This document shows, in pieces, positions 1 to 7,968 of a stretch of 31,083 nt of DNA; within the stretch, counting starts at the first letter, position 1, and each line of letters opens with the position of its first letter. The notes beneath the pieces are model-generated. The model did no database searches. It had not been told where the DNA came from and saw only the letters and a program-made list of their open reading frames with translations. The DNA comes from JBBQXY01 sp051004815 (GTDB lineage Bacteria > Chloroflexota > Ktedonobacteria > Ktedonobacterales > Ktedonobacteraceae), in the NCBI GenBank assembly GCA_051004815.1, contig JBPCJY010000178.1, positions 1-31,083 of the forward strand, written 5' to 3'. A program made the translations under genes and the position numbers.

Positions 1-141
1 ACAGAGGTGTTTTTTGCAGTGTCTGTTTCCTCGCCTTGTCGTTCTTCGCTGCGCCCGGAGGGAAAAGGAGAGGAACCAGGCGGTCGCCTGCAAGGAATGA
101 CAGACGGCGACGGGCGAAAAAGAGAGAAGAGGCAGAAGCAG

Positions 142-432
142 ATGAAACACTATTATGTCTCTATTCTGGCGAATCACTCAAAAACCCTCTACACGGGCGT
201 AACCAATAATTTACAGAGACGTCTCTATGAACACAAACACCATCTGGTAGTAGGCTTTACAAGCAAATAGCATGTGACCCGCCTGGTCTCCTTTGAAGAA
301 ACGTCTGCTGTGCAGGCAGCTCTGGCACGAGAGAAGTGCATCAAGGGCTGGCTGCGGGCAAAGAAGGTGGCCTTGATCGAGTCCAGCAATCCCGACTGGC
401 AAGACGTGAGTGAGCCATGGGAAGGAGCATGA
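142..432 (+). pseudogene. GIY-YIG endonuclease-like gene interrupted by an amber codon
   Basis: The frame opens with MKHYYVSILANHSKTLYTGV, which carries the YYV...YTGV pair of the GIY-YIG nuclease fold, followed by NNLQRRLYEHK. At 268-270 a TAG falls where relatives of this small single-domain family (UvrC/YhbQ-like, about 95 residues) usually have a Tyr or Asn before the D/HVTRLV segment. The same frame then continues without a shift through the REKCIKGWLRAKK helix and ends at the TGA at 430-432 with the usual SNPDW tail. Both halves are well conserved, so the lesion is a single point change (for example TAC or TAT to TAG), a sequencing error, or a readthrough site. A stop this early removes the C-terminal half of the fold, so the product is probably inactive. 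ATG 142 is chosen because the family consensus begins there. The frame is open further upstream but that part does not resemble the family. Confidence 0.8.
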
Positions 433-445
433 CTGGCGGCGCGGG

Positions 446-504
446 AGATTCTTCGCTTCGCTCAGAATGACAGGGTCTGGAACTGGGGGTTGCAAAAAAC
501 CTAC
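446..504. repeat. Half-copy of the 15.1-15.3 kb repeat element
   Basis: Positions 446-473 match 15199-15226 at 26 of 28 bases (core CGCTCAGAATGACAG). A second shared block, CAAAAAACCTAC, lies at 493-504 in the same order and at similar spacing as at about 15250-15261. The DNA between the two blocks differs. This looks like the right half of an interspersed palindromic repeat whose fuller copy is at 15104-15285. Repeats with the ATTCTGAGCG core are known from many bacterial genomes, where they give spurious peptides such as SERSEES. Confidence 0.65.
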
Positions 505-608
505 CTGTGCAAGGACCTTGCGGTCGCTCTGGCAATCATTCACAAGCCTTGCATAGCTATTCAGGTCTGCTTGACTTCTCACTGCCTGCGGCAGTTCGCA
601 TGATTTTG

Positions 609-659
609 TGTGGATGGAGAGCTTCTGAAGTCTGCGGCGTCAGAAGCTCTCCATCCACA
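609..659. terminator. 20-bp perfect stem, probable terminator or repeat hairpin
   Basis: Arms 609-628 and 640-659 are perfect reverse complements of 20 bases (TGTGGATGGAGAGCTTCTGA) with an 11-base loop. It lies between the broken GIY-YIG gene and the glycosyltransferase gene. There is no T-run after the stem, so intrinsic termination is not certain; a structural repeat is the alternative. A small 5-bp triloop hairpin (670-682) follows. Confidence 0.5.
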
Positions 660-726
660 TGTAGGTGAGTCGCCTATGGCGACGAGAGGTACTAAATAGT
701 TCTGCATAAATAACGAGATAGGGTAG

Positions 727-2280
727 ATGTCAGCAAGTATAATAACAACCAAAGGAAGTTCCACGGAAAAGGGAAAACACGCTCCCACTCTGCGTTGGTC
801 AGGTATCGTCATGTGGAGCGTCCTCGCCATCCTGTTAGCTCTCGCTATTTGGATGCGCTCGATAGGTTTGAGCCTACCCTTTGATAGGGATGGTTACGAT
901 GAGGGCGTCTATTGGCAATCTTTAATGGCAATGCGGGCTGGCTACACGCTCTACGGCCAGATATTTTATTCGCAGCCGCCGTTCTTTCTCCTTTCCACGT
1001 ATCCTCTCTACATCCTGCTTGGCGGTTCCCTCTGGTCGGCACGTTTGAGCATTGCGCTGGTCTCTCTTGTCGGATTGCCGGGGGCCTTTCTGCTGGGCAA
1101 GGCGTTAAAAGGGCGGCTGGGGGCAGTGCTGGCTACGCTGCTGGTTGTAGCAGACCCGCTTTATTTAAGCCTCTCGCAAAAGATTGAGGCGGAGGTATCA
1201 TCGGCGGCTTTCTCGCTGCTGGCAGTGGGTGCGGCCTATTTGTGGTGGGAAAGTTCCGAAGGTACGGTAAGTCTTGTGCTGGCAGTGCTCTGCGGAATCG
1301 CATTGCCGTTAGGCATTCTGTGCAAGCTCCTCAGTCTTACCAGTCTGGTACCAGTGGGATTGTTACTGGTGGCTCGCCTCTGGCAATACTGGCAAAAAAA
1401 ACCGGGCATCACGATGCGCAGCTTGCAAGCCATTCTGCTTGCCATCGCGACCAGCATCGTCGTGACGTTGCTCGTCTTCTTCCCATATTTCGGCTCGTTG
1501 TTCAGTATGCTGCGTGAGGTGGTTTCGTTCCATACTCATGCGCGTACAGCTCTTATTAACGAGCGGGTACATAATGGTGCGATATTCCAAACATTTTTCA
1601 CGGCCACGTTGCCACTCACAATCGCGGCAGTGTATGGCTTCGTGGCTGCATGTATGCGGCGTGACTGGCGTATTCTGCCACTGGCTGCCTGGTTACTGGT
1701 TACGATGTATATGCTCTGGCTTGAGGCACCCCTCTTCAATCGCCATTTTATCGCGCTCATTCCGCCGTTGATCGGTATGGCTATACTGGGTTTAGGTGAT
1801 AGCGTTTCGCTGAAGCAATTTTTCGCACGCTTCACGCTGTCAAACGTCATGACCGCGCTGGCTATCATCCTCATGCTGACCGTTATCGCGCTAGATATTC
1901 CCACGTATCAACCCTATTACAGGGCGGCAGCCCAGCAGGGCAGTGTTTCAGCTACCGCCTCTCAGATGCACATTGCGAACGATCTACGTAACGCAATCAC
2001 GCCAGAGCAGCTAGTGATCACGGATGGTCAATTTATCGCGGCCCTGGCCGATAGAGATACGCCCCCTTCGCTGGTAGATACCTCAATGGTGCGTATCGCC
2101 AGTGGTTATCTCACGCAACAGCAGCTTATTACTGTGGCGTCACAGCCGAATGTCCACGCGGTACTTTTCTATAATACACGTCTGCGCATGTCACAGGTAG
2201 CCGGTTTCTATAGCTGGGTGACGCAGCACTTCCACCTCAAGTACCGCTATGGCTCACAACAAGAACTCTGGCTACGATAG
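727..2280 (+). CDS. GT39/ArnT-like membrane glycosyltransferase
   Basis: This is a 517-residue polytopic protein with about 10-12 hydrophobic segments and a short cytoplasmic N-terminus, typical of the dolichyl-phosphate-mannose/ArnT-like (PMT_2) GT-C fold. After the first membrane segment comes FDRDGYDEGVYWQSL, with an acidic Asp58-Glu59 pair in the first external loop where GT-C enzymes keep their catalytic acidic residues. FYSQPPFFLL at about 80-89 corresponds to the family's Pro-Pro stretch. Such enzymes use polyprenyl-phosphate sugars to glycosylate lipids, wall polymers or proteins at the outer face of the membrane. The exact acceptor cannot be read. ATG 727 is the first good start; the ribosome binding site (GATAGGG) is weak. 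A tiny membrane-protein gene follows after 23 bases, so the two may be co-transcribed. Confidence 0.75.
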   Translation: MSASIITTKGSSTEKGKHAPTLRWSGIVMWSVLAILLALAIWMRSIGLSLPFDRDGYDEGVYWQSLMAMRAGYTLYGQIFYSQPPFFLLSTYPLYILLGGSLWSARLSIALVSLVGLPGAFLLGKALKGRLGAVLATLLVVADPLYLSLSQKIEAEVSSAAFSLLAVGAAYLWWESSEGTVSLVLAVLCGIALPLGILCKLLSLTSLVPVGLLLVARLWQYWQKKPGITMRSLQAILLAIATSIVVTLLVFFPYFGSLFSMLREVVSFHTHARTALINERVHNGAIFQTFFTATLPLTIAAVYGFVAACMRRDWRILPLAAWLLVTMYMLWLEAPLFNRHFIALIPPLIGMAILGLGDSVSLKQFFARFTLSNVMTALAIILMLTVIALDIPTYQPYYRAAAQQGSVSATASQMHIANDLRNAITPEQLVITDGQFIAALADRDTPPSLVDTSMVRIASGYLTQQQLITVASQPNVHAVLFYNTRLRMSQVAGFYSWVTQHFHLKYRYGSQQELWLR

Positions 2281-2303
2281 TTTTATGCAAGGAGAAAGAT
2301 ACA

Positions 2304-2414
2304 ATGCAAAAGAAAAAGACCTTTAGCACCATGGAAATCGTGTTGCTGATAGTACTGCTTGGCTCCCTCATTCTCAGCTTCTTACAGGCACGTCGAGAAG
2401 AGGAAGCAGACTAA
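2304..2414 (+). CDS. 36-residue single-pass membrane miniprotein
   Basis: This short ORF has a strong ribosome binding site, AAGGAGAAAG at 2289-2298, six bases before ATG 2304. It encodes MQKKKTFSTM, then an uninterrupted hydrophobic helix (EIVLLIVLLGSLILSFL) and a charged tail ARREEEAD before TAA. The Lys-rich N-terminus and acidic C-terminus suggest one transmembrane helix with the N-terminus inside. It sits 23 bases after the glycosyltransferase, so it could be a small partner or stabiliser of that enzyme. No family is recognised. The ribosome binding site, the clear membrane-helix pattern and its place directly after a membrane gene argue that it is a real gene. Confidence 0.6.
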   Translation: MQKKKTFSTMEIVLLIVLLGSLILSFLQARREEEAD

Positions 2415-2518
2415 ATGTCCTATAGTGAACCAGCAATTTGGCTGTGTGGTGAAGTTTTGCGCAACCGTCCGTTATAACTAAATGAATGAGTCAGCGCATC
2501 AGGAAGCAGGTAAATGAC

Positions 2519-2937
2519 TGTCAAGTACCCCACGTCATTCAGACGGGGGCATGGAGACGGGGTGGCTTCTGCCCGTCTTCTCTGTGCCCGGACTTGACCA
2601 GACTCAGTTGGCACATACAGCCTGGATAGACTCAGTCTGGTGCCAGCTCCCTTATCGATGAAATAGGTACGTCAGAATGCGCGGCCAGTTCTGACCTCTA
2701 CGGTGTAGCATTAAACAGACAGACGGGGTTCGAGTCAGTGTGTTGCACGGTAAACCATCGGATAAGTTTGTCGAGGCCAACTTTACCCACAAGGGAGTCA
2801 TCCTGAGTGGTGTGGGTTTGAGCGTTCCCACCCAAAAACGCTCCCCCGCAAGGGGGTGACAAGCAGAGGGGCCACCGTGCGCGGTGCCTTTCATTCCTCC
2901 CCATGCCTGCAAGGGCAGGGGCCTCCTGAAAGGGACG
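2519..2937. mobile_element. Possible decayed IS200/IS605-like (TnpB-type) element ends
   Basis: This gene-free stretch carries hairpins at both sides that resemble the subterminal hairpins of IS200/IS605-type elements. On the left is TCAAGTACCCCACGTCATTC followed by AGACGGG/CCCGTCT arms (2555-2561 and 2572-2578). On the right, CCCCATGCC/GGCAGGGG (about 2900-2922) ends in CTCCTGAAAGGG. No transposase or tnpB frame survives between them. A short open stretch on the plus strand ends at the TGA near 2858 but I cannot assign it. The right side directly abuts, and appears to supply, the Shine-Dalgarno sequence of the LCP gene. The call rests on remembered end structure only. An unrelated repeat or an old gene remnant are alternatives. 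Confidence 0.3.
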
Positions 2938-4941
2938 ATGGTGAAGAATCAATTTATACCATCAAATGCTTCGCCAGGCCAAGATACCCAACAAGCACGG
3001 ATGTCAACGTCTGATGCATGGTTAATGGAAGGCGAGAGCATAGACGGCATAGAGAACATGCAGCCAGGCAGGTCTGATACTGCTAGTACGCAGCCCCAGG
3101 AAGGAGCACCTCCACAGGGAACGAAGCGTTCTGCCAGCAAAGGACTATTATCGAGCTGGAGATTACATCAGTTACAGCAAACGCAGGATGAAGGGTACTC
3201 GGTCCCAACATCTGTAGCAGAGCAAGAGACACTGAAGCAACCAGCAATACAGCAACTACAGGCAGATTTTGCCCAGGGGTTTTCTACAGGACAGGTTTCA
3301 CCGCACCAATCAGGTATTAATCAGTTACCAATATTACCAATACATGCGCAAATGTCGCCCAATATGCAAGCGATACCGCCTATGATGCAACCGGTGCAAG
3401 CAAGGCAGCCGTTCAATCCAACATCGATACCTGAGTTTACTCCTGCCCAGATTGTCCAGACAGCCCAGCCATTCAATGCTCAGCCTTTTTCAGCCGCGAT
3501 TGGTACGCCGAATACGCAATCCCAGCCACTTTTTGGTGCTATGCCTGGTCAAGCATTACAGCCATCACCGATGCAATGGCAGCGTATGGGGGCTGGCGGC
3601 GGGAATCAGCAAGGTGGGCCTCCACCCTTTGTCCAGGTACCCGGCAACAGGCAGGGATCAAATGGCAAGGGACAAAAGAAAAAGAAACGACGGTTCCCCA
3701 TCTGGGCGCGCGCTGTCGTTGCCGTCCTCCTCGTCTTGCTCATCTTGACTGGCAGTGGTGCCTATTATTATGAAGCAAACTTTGCTACTGCCATCAACGG
3801 TAGTACGGGCCAGACTGTCGTACGCTTGTCAGGTGACGATCCATCAAGCCAGGGACGTACACCAACGGGTGGTATTTTGAGCGGTAAGCGCATTAATATT
3901 CTCCTGCTGGGAAGCGATACGGATCAGAAATTCCAGGGAGGGTATCTAGCGCAGACCGACATTGTAGTAACCATCGACCCGACAACAAAAAACATTGGGA
4001 TGCTTTCTATTCCACGCGATACCTGGCTACAAGGTGCCAATGGCAAGGGTATGATGAAGCTGGATCAGGCCTATTTCTATGGTGGAGTACCGCTGAGCCG
4101 CGCCACCATTCACCAAGATTTTGGCATCTATATCGATTACTATGCCTGGGTCGGACTTGATGGGTTTATAAAAGTGATTGATACTTCCGGTGGCGTCGAC
4201 GTTGACGTGATTCACCCTATCACCGATGATGTCTATCCCGATGATACAGGTACCAGTCAGAATGCCTATGCCTATAAGCGTCTCTATCTGGCGGCGGGGC
4301 CGCAACACCTGGATGGGCCAACAGCCTTAGAATATGTACGTTCACGCCATGCCGACCTCGTGGGTGATTTCGGGCGTTCCGCTCGACAACAACAGGTGCT
4401 GAACCAATTAAAGCCGAAGCTGGATAATCCAGCTATCCTCGGTAAGTTGCCTGAATTAGCGAAAGACCTGAATGGGTATGTTAAAACCGACATGCAGTTT
4501 ACAGATGTGTTGGCACTGATGAACTTTGCCCGTACGATTGACACCAATAAGATTAATCGTGTCATCCTGGATACAAAATATTCACGAACAACGGATCTAC
4601 AAACGCAGAATGAGGGTGTCCAATCGGTTGTCATCCTCAACTGTACTGCGGTACAAAAAGTCATTGCCACGATGTTTGCGCTCGGCAATAATGCCATTTG
4701 CAACACGGGTATAAGTTTCGACGGGAAGTCAACCTCCGTTGCCTCGGTAGCTCAAACAACACCAACTACGAGTTCCTACACGCAATCAAGCGGTAATAGC
4801 TTTTTGCAGGAGAGCAGCCAAATGGCCTCGCTGGGAACGATGAGTTTAAGCGATGGCAGTAACGATCTACTGGGCATGCGCAGTTTGCTTGATCTGATGT
4901 TTACGGTAGTGTTTGAATCGCCCGCTGGCATGACGGTTTGA
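2938..4941 (+). CDS. LCP (LytR-CpsA-Psr) family cell-wall polymer ligase
   Basis: The product (667 residues from ATG 2938) has three parts. Residues 1-250 form a low-complexity Gln/Pro-rich cytoplasmic region ending in a basic QKKKKRR patch. Residues about 253-280 form one membrane helix (IWARAVVAVLLVLLILTG). Residues about 319-500 form an external LCP domain. The LCP core is clear: INILLLGSD, the conserved Arg in SIPRDTW, the GGV-D-V block after DGFIKVIDTSG, and LEYVRSRHADLVGDFGRSAR with the Arg residues that hold the polyprenyl pyrophosphate. LCP enzymes move glycopolymers from undecaprenyl pyrophosphate to the wall. A Ser/Thr-rich tail of ~165 residues follows. GTG 2884 could extend the frame 18 codons, but those lie in a repeat-like hairpin, and GAAAGGG just before 2938 favours the later start. 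The TolB-like lipoprotein gene follows 47 bases later. Confidence 0.88.
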   Translation: MVKNQFIPSNASPGQDTQQARMSTSDAWLMEGESIDGIENMQPGRSDTASTQPQEGAPPQGTKRSASKGLLSSWRLHQLQQTQDEGYSVPTSVAEQETLKQPAIQQLQADFAQGFSTGQVSPHQSGINQLPILPIHAQMSPNMQAIPPMMQPVQARQPFNPTSIPEFTPAQIVQTAQPFNAQPFSAAIGTPNTQSQPLFGAMPGQALQPSPMQWQRMGAGGGNQQGGPPPFVQVPGNRQGSNGKGQKKKKRRFPIWARAVVAVLLVLLILTGSGAYYYEANFATAINGSTGQTVVRLSGDDPSSQGRTPTGGILSGKRINILLLGSDTDQKFQGGYLAQTDIVVTIDPTTKNIGMLSIPRDTWLQGANGKGMMKLDQAYFYGGVPLSRATIHQDFGIYIDYYAWVGLDGFIKVIDTSGGVDVDVIHPITDDVYPDDTGTSQNAYAYKRLYLAAGPQHLDGPTALEYVRSRHADLVGDFGRSARQQQVLNQLKPKLDNPAILGKLPELAKDLNGYVKTDMQFTDVLALMNFARTIDTNKINRVILDTKYSRTTDLQTQNEGVQSVVILNCTAVQKVIATMFALGNNAICNTGISFDGKSTSVASVAQTTPTTSSYTQSSGNSFLQESSQMASLGTMSLSDGSNDLLGMRSLLDLMFTVVFESPAGMTV

Positions 4942-4988
4942 TATTCGTTTGGCGACATTGATTTTTTGGGTCGCCTACACAGGAACAA

Positions 4989-6200
4989 ATGATGAAAAGA
5001 TATATTCCCTGGCGCACATTTTTCTTGCTGCTGCTGTTAGCTTTGAGCGTCCAGAGTTGTTTAGGAATCGGGGACAATAGCAGTTCGCAGAACTTCAAAT
5101 CGGTCAATACTGGCAAAGGCCAACTCCAGGTCAACACCGGGGATAACGCCCTTTTTAAAGGGAAGATATACTTTACGCAGAACCGTACCTTACTCATTAT
5201 TGATGGTTCGCGGAACGTCAAAGTGTTGACGCCGTCAAAGTATGATGTGCGCAATCCGGCAGTCTCGCCCGATGGTAAATGGATATCCTTTGTCGTGCGC
5301 TATAAGTATTCTTCTGATCTGGTCTATATGCCGATAAATGGAACGCACTGGACGATTCTGCGTACCGGCTCAGGACAATATGTGCCTAATCCGCCTTACC
5401 CGGCCCCGCTTAGCACGCACAAATGGTACGCGGAGCCGTATTGGGCGGCGGATAGCACGCACTTACTCTTTTTAAGCGACTTTGAGAAGTTGACCGTCAA
5501 TCCGGGCGTGGACGCACAATTGTTAGACATGCAGGTATTCTCAATTTCAAAAAACAACCCTGCACAGGCACAGGATGTTGCTTACGCGGCCTTTGGCGAT
5601 GGAGGAGACAGCGATCCCAGCTATAGGCCAGGAGCTGGTCATAGCAATCAAGTGGTGTTTACGCGCTTTCAGTATGATAGCACGCAAACGCAGCAGGTGA
5701 TTCAGATATACATAGTGGACGCGAATTACATAGCTACGCATCCCAACGCGGGCTACCATCCAGGCATCAGCTTATCTGATCCATCGGTAGCTCTCACGCC
5801 ACCTTCGACCAGCGTGGCAAACATGCAGCCAGCATTTTCTCCTGATGGGAACAATCTCGCCTATGTACGGCGTATTGACGCATCGCACATGGGTATCTAT
5901 GTTATGCCAGTTGCCAACAACATCACCAGCAATCCGAGTAGCACCGCGGTGCAGAAAACAGCACTGGCACCGTATGCAAAGTCATCATTGATTGTCGCAG
6001 GGCAATTTGTGAGCCAGCCCATCTGGTCGCCCGATGGCAAACAGATAGCCTACTTGTATTACGCCAATAACGAGTTTAACATCTGGCTGGCAAATGTGAG
6101 TGTCAATCCTCAAACGGGTGCATACACGATGAAAGGTAGTCCCGTACCACTGACCAGTGGTGGCATTGACGCGGACTCGCGCCCGTTCTGGACGAACTAA
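4989..6200 (+). CDS. TolB-like (PD40) beta-propeller lipoprotein
   Basis: This 403-residue protein begins MMKRYIPWRTFFLLLLLALS and reaches Cys24 in a lipobox-like VQSC, so it is probably lipid-anchored on the outer face. PD40-type repeats follow: NPAVSPDGKWISFVV, AEPYWAADSTHLLFLSD, NMQPAFSPDGNNLAYVRR, SQPIWSPDGKQIAYLYY and a last SRPFWTN. These are the SPDG strand turns of TolB/DPP-IV-type propellers, which normally act as binding platforms. No protease domain follows, so a binding or structural role is more likely than catalysis. The gene starts 47 bases after the LCP gene with AGGAAC upstream and is probably co-transcribed with it. A 33-bp hairpin closes the unit. ATG 4992 is an equally possible start. 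Confidence 0.8.
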   Translation: MMKRYIPWRTFFLLLLLALSVQSCLGIGDNSSSQNFKSVNTGKGQLQVNTGDNALFKGKIYFTQNRTLLIIDGSRNVKVLTPSKYDVRNPAVSPDGKWISFVVRYKYSSDLVYMPINGTHWTILRTGSGQYVPNPPYPAPLSTHKWYAEPYWAADSTHLLFLSDFEKLTVNPGVDAQLLDMQVFSISKNNPAQAQDVAYAAFGDGGDSDPSYRPGAGHSNQVVFTRFQYDSTQTQQVIQIYIVDANYIATHPNAGYHPGISLSDPSVALTPPSTSVANMQPAFSPDGNNLAYVRRIDASHMGIYVMPVANNITSNPSSTAVQKTALAPYAKSSLIVAGQFVSQPIWSPDGKQIAYLYYANNEFNIWLANVSVNPQTGAYTMKGSPVPLTSGGIDADSRPFWTN

Positions 6201-6207
6201 GGAATTG

Positions 6208-6275
6208 TTGTAAAGATGGGATGCATAGCAGGCGATGAAGACCTTCATCGCCTGCTATGCATCCCATCTTTACAA
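6208..6275. terminator. 33-bp perfect hairpin after the LCP/TolB-like unit
   Basis: Arms 6208-6240 and 6243-6275 are exact reverse complements over 33 bases, leaving a nominal 2-base turn (about 4 bases in practice). The stem starts 8 bases after the lipoprotein stop codon and ends before the kinase promoter. It has no long T-run, but its length and position make transcript-end formation or 3'-end protection likely. It is unusually long and perfect for an ordinary terminator. Confidence 0.7.
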
Positions 6276-6303
6276 TTGATACCCCTTCCATTGGCACAAA
6301 GAG

Positions 6304-6360
6304 TTGACTGTGTAGGCACACGTTGGTATACTTCTCAGTATGAATGAATGTAGAGAAGTA
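6304..6360 (+). promoter_or_regulatory. Sigma70-type promoter with dyad for the kinase gene
   Basis: TTGACT (6304-6309), a 17-base spacer and TATACT (6327-6332) form a near-consensus promoter 52 bases before the kinase start. An 8-bp inverted repeat TACTTCTC/GAGAAGTA (6329-6336 and 6353-6360) overlaps the -10 box and the expected start point. It could be an operator or a leader hairpin. Confidence 0.65.
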
Positions 6361-6384
6361 TTCCCAGGGTGCTAGAGGTAAGAT

Positions 6385-7347
6385 GTGAACCAATTTGAAG
6401 GCAAGCCACCTATTGCAGGACGCTACGAGATACGGGAACATATTGCGACAGGCGGTATGGCCAGTGTCTTTAAAACCTGGGATCATCGTGTAGAGCGCAT
6501 GGTCGCGATTAAAGTTTTGCGAGCACTGGATAAGAACGACTTACGCGCCGTTGAACGCTTTCGCCGCGAGGCACGCGCTGCTGCGGCCCTCACCCATCCC
6601 AACGCGGTGACGATCTATGACTTTGTCGAAGAGTGGGGACAGTACTTTCTGGTGATGGAATATATCAATGGGCCGACTTTGAAACAAGTGATTCATCAAA
6701 ATCGGCAATTACAGGCTCCGCAGGCAATGGAAATCGCCGCCCAGGTCTGTGATGTCTTACAGATTGCCCATGCTCGCGGCTTCATTCACCGCGACATTAA
6801 GCCGCAGAACATTATGTTAGCATGGGCAGGGAGCGGAAATAGCGGGAGCAGTGGGGAAAGGCCCCTGGTTAAACTGACCGATTTTGGTATTGTGCGTGTC
6901 CTTGAAGAAGGAGGTCTCACTAATAGCGGCATTGTGCTTGGAACAGCCGATTATCTTTCTCCTGAACAAGCACGCGGTGAAACATTGACGGCTTCCTCGG
7001 ACCTGTATTCGCTGGGGGTAGTCATGTTCGAGATGTTGGCGGGTAGACCTCCATTTGTTGGTCCAACGGCGGTATCCATCGCCATGCAACATGCTTCAAC
7101 CAATCCGCCGCCTTTGCGCCAGTTTAATCCGACCGTGCCGCCAGCGGTAGAGCAGATTGTGATGCGCACCTTGCAGAAAGAGCCAGAAGAACGCTTCCAA
7201 TCAGCAGCAGAAATGCAACAAGTTTTACGTCAGTGTGCAAAAGGACTCTTACGTACTCATCAATCGCGGAAGGCAGGCGCACGGGAAGTGCTTCCCGGTG
7301 CTGAAAGCGTTTCGCCGTCATTACAGCCCAAGAATTATCCGTACTAG
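6385..7347 (+). CDS. Hanks-type Ser/Thr protein kinase, soluble
   Basis: The 320-residue product is essentially one bacterial eukaryotic-like kinase domain (PknB type). It has a Gly-rich loop ATGGMASVFKTWD, the ATP-binding Lys in VAIKVL, a catalytic loop HRDIKPQN, the Mg-binding DFGIVRV, an activation/P+1 segment GTADYLSPEQARG, and DLYSLGVVMFEMLAGRPPF. All key residues are present, so the kinase should be active. After about residue 275 there is only a short basic tail and no membrane helix, unlike the second kinase at 25209-27329. It begins at GTG 6385; the overlapping ATG at 6383 reads directly into TGA. It stands alone behind its own promoter, downstream of envelope genes whose products could be substrates. 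Confidence 0.9.
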   Translation: MNQFEGKPPIAGRYEIREHIATGGMASVFKTWDHRVERMVAIKVLRALDKNDLRAVERFRREARAAAALTHPNAVTIYDFVEEWGQYFLVMEYINGPTLKQVIHQNRQLQAPQAMEIAAQVCDVLQIAHARGFIHRDIKPQNIMLAWAGSGNSGSSGERPLVKLTDFGIVRVLEEGGLTNSGIVLGTADYLSPEQARGETLTASSDLYSLGVVMFEMLAGRPPFVGPTAVSIAMQHASTNPPPLRQFNPTVPPAVEQIVMRTLQKEPEERFQSAAEMQQVLRQCAKGLLRTHQSRKAGAREVLPGAESVSPSLQPKNYPY

Positions 7348-7402
7348 CACTCATTTTATCGTTTCGTTTATTAGTAGTAGTCTGACCACCTTCATATGAC
7401 AT

Positions 7403-7493
7403 GCCGCCTTCGGCGGCGAGGAGGAGGGGAAACTGGGGCGCAGCCCCATTACCTGTCCCCCGGACAGGGTGCCAGGCGAGGGGTTGCACCCCT
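7403..7493. repeat. Row of four triloop hairpins
   Basis: Four perfect short palindromes, each with a 3-base loop, follow one another: GCCGCC-TTC-GGCGGC (7403-7417), TGGGGC-GCA-GCCCCA (7434-7448), CCTGTCC-CCC-GGACAGG (7452-7468) and AGGGGT-TGC-ACCCCT (7479-7493). They lie in the kinase-ridA gap. The block could be a mobile palindromic repeat, an RNA-stability element or a terminator cluster for the kinase transcript. No single one has a clear T-run. Confidence 0.6.
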
Positions 7494-7564
7494 TGCATCC
7501 CCGCTTCTCACTTGTAGATTGGTGGACTAGTAGCCCGGACAGGGGTCGTCATCAGGAAGTTTTT

Positions 7565-7951
7565 ATGGAACGCACAAAAATCAGCACAACTAATGCTCCC
7601 GCCGCTATCGGCCCGTATAGCCAGGCGATTCGTATTGGACAGTTCATTTATACTTCCGGCCAGATCGCGCTGCATCCGGCAGACGGCACACTGGTAGGAG
7701 ATGATGTCCAGACGCAAACACAGCAGGTAATGCACAATTTGCAAGCCGTGCTAGCCAGTGCCGGTACCACTCTCGATAACGTTATAAAAACGACGGTCTT
7801 TCTGGCGAGTATGAGTGATTTTCAGGCGATGAACGCTATTTACGCCACGTATTTTGGCGAACCGGCCCCGGCTCGCTCTACCGTAGCGGTGGCGGAGCTT
7901 CCCCGCAAGGCTCTGGTTGAAATTGAATGCGTTGCGCTCATCAACGAGTAA
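7565..7951 (+). CDS. ridA: RidA family (YjgF/UK114) enamine/imine deaminase
   Basis: This 128-residue protein has the family's full length and signature. It opens with the PAAIGPYSQA motif, then GQFIYTSGQIALHP, and has FLASMSDFQAMNAIY, the Arg of PARSTVAV that contacts the substrate carboxylate, and the C-terminal VEIECVA strand. RidA trimers hydrolyse reactive enamines such as 2-aminoacrylate made by PLP enzymes, in the cytosol. ATG 7565 is chosen because AGGAAG stands seven bases before it and the family starts here; the longer upstream frame lies in repeat DNA. It ends 17 bases before dnaA, so the two genes probably share a transcript. That is not the usual dnaA setting. Confidence 0.93.
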   Translation: MERTKISTTNAPAAIGPYSQAIRIGQFIYTSGQIALHPADGTLVGDDVQTQTQQVMHNLQAVLASAGTTLDNVIKTTVFLASMSDFQAMNAIYATYFGEPAPARSTVAVAELPRKALVEIECVALINE

Positions 7952-7968
7952 CGTCGGGGAGTACACCA

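Noticed and set aside
2884..2937. GTG start extending the LCP protein by 18 residues
   Set aside because: The added codons fall in a hairpin-rich repeat-like stretch and the ribosome site is next to ATG 2938.
7348..7560. Origin of replication near dnaA
   Set aside because: No cluster of DnaA boxes or A/T-rich unwinding region seen; the region is GC-rich hairpins instead.
7927..7968. Earlier ATG start for dnaA
   Set aside because: It lies inside ridA with no ribosome site; GTG 7969 has GGGGAG and begins at the normal domain I sequence.
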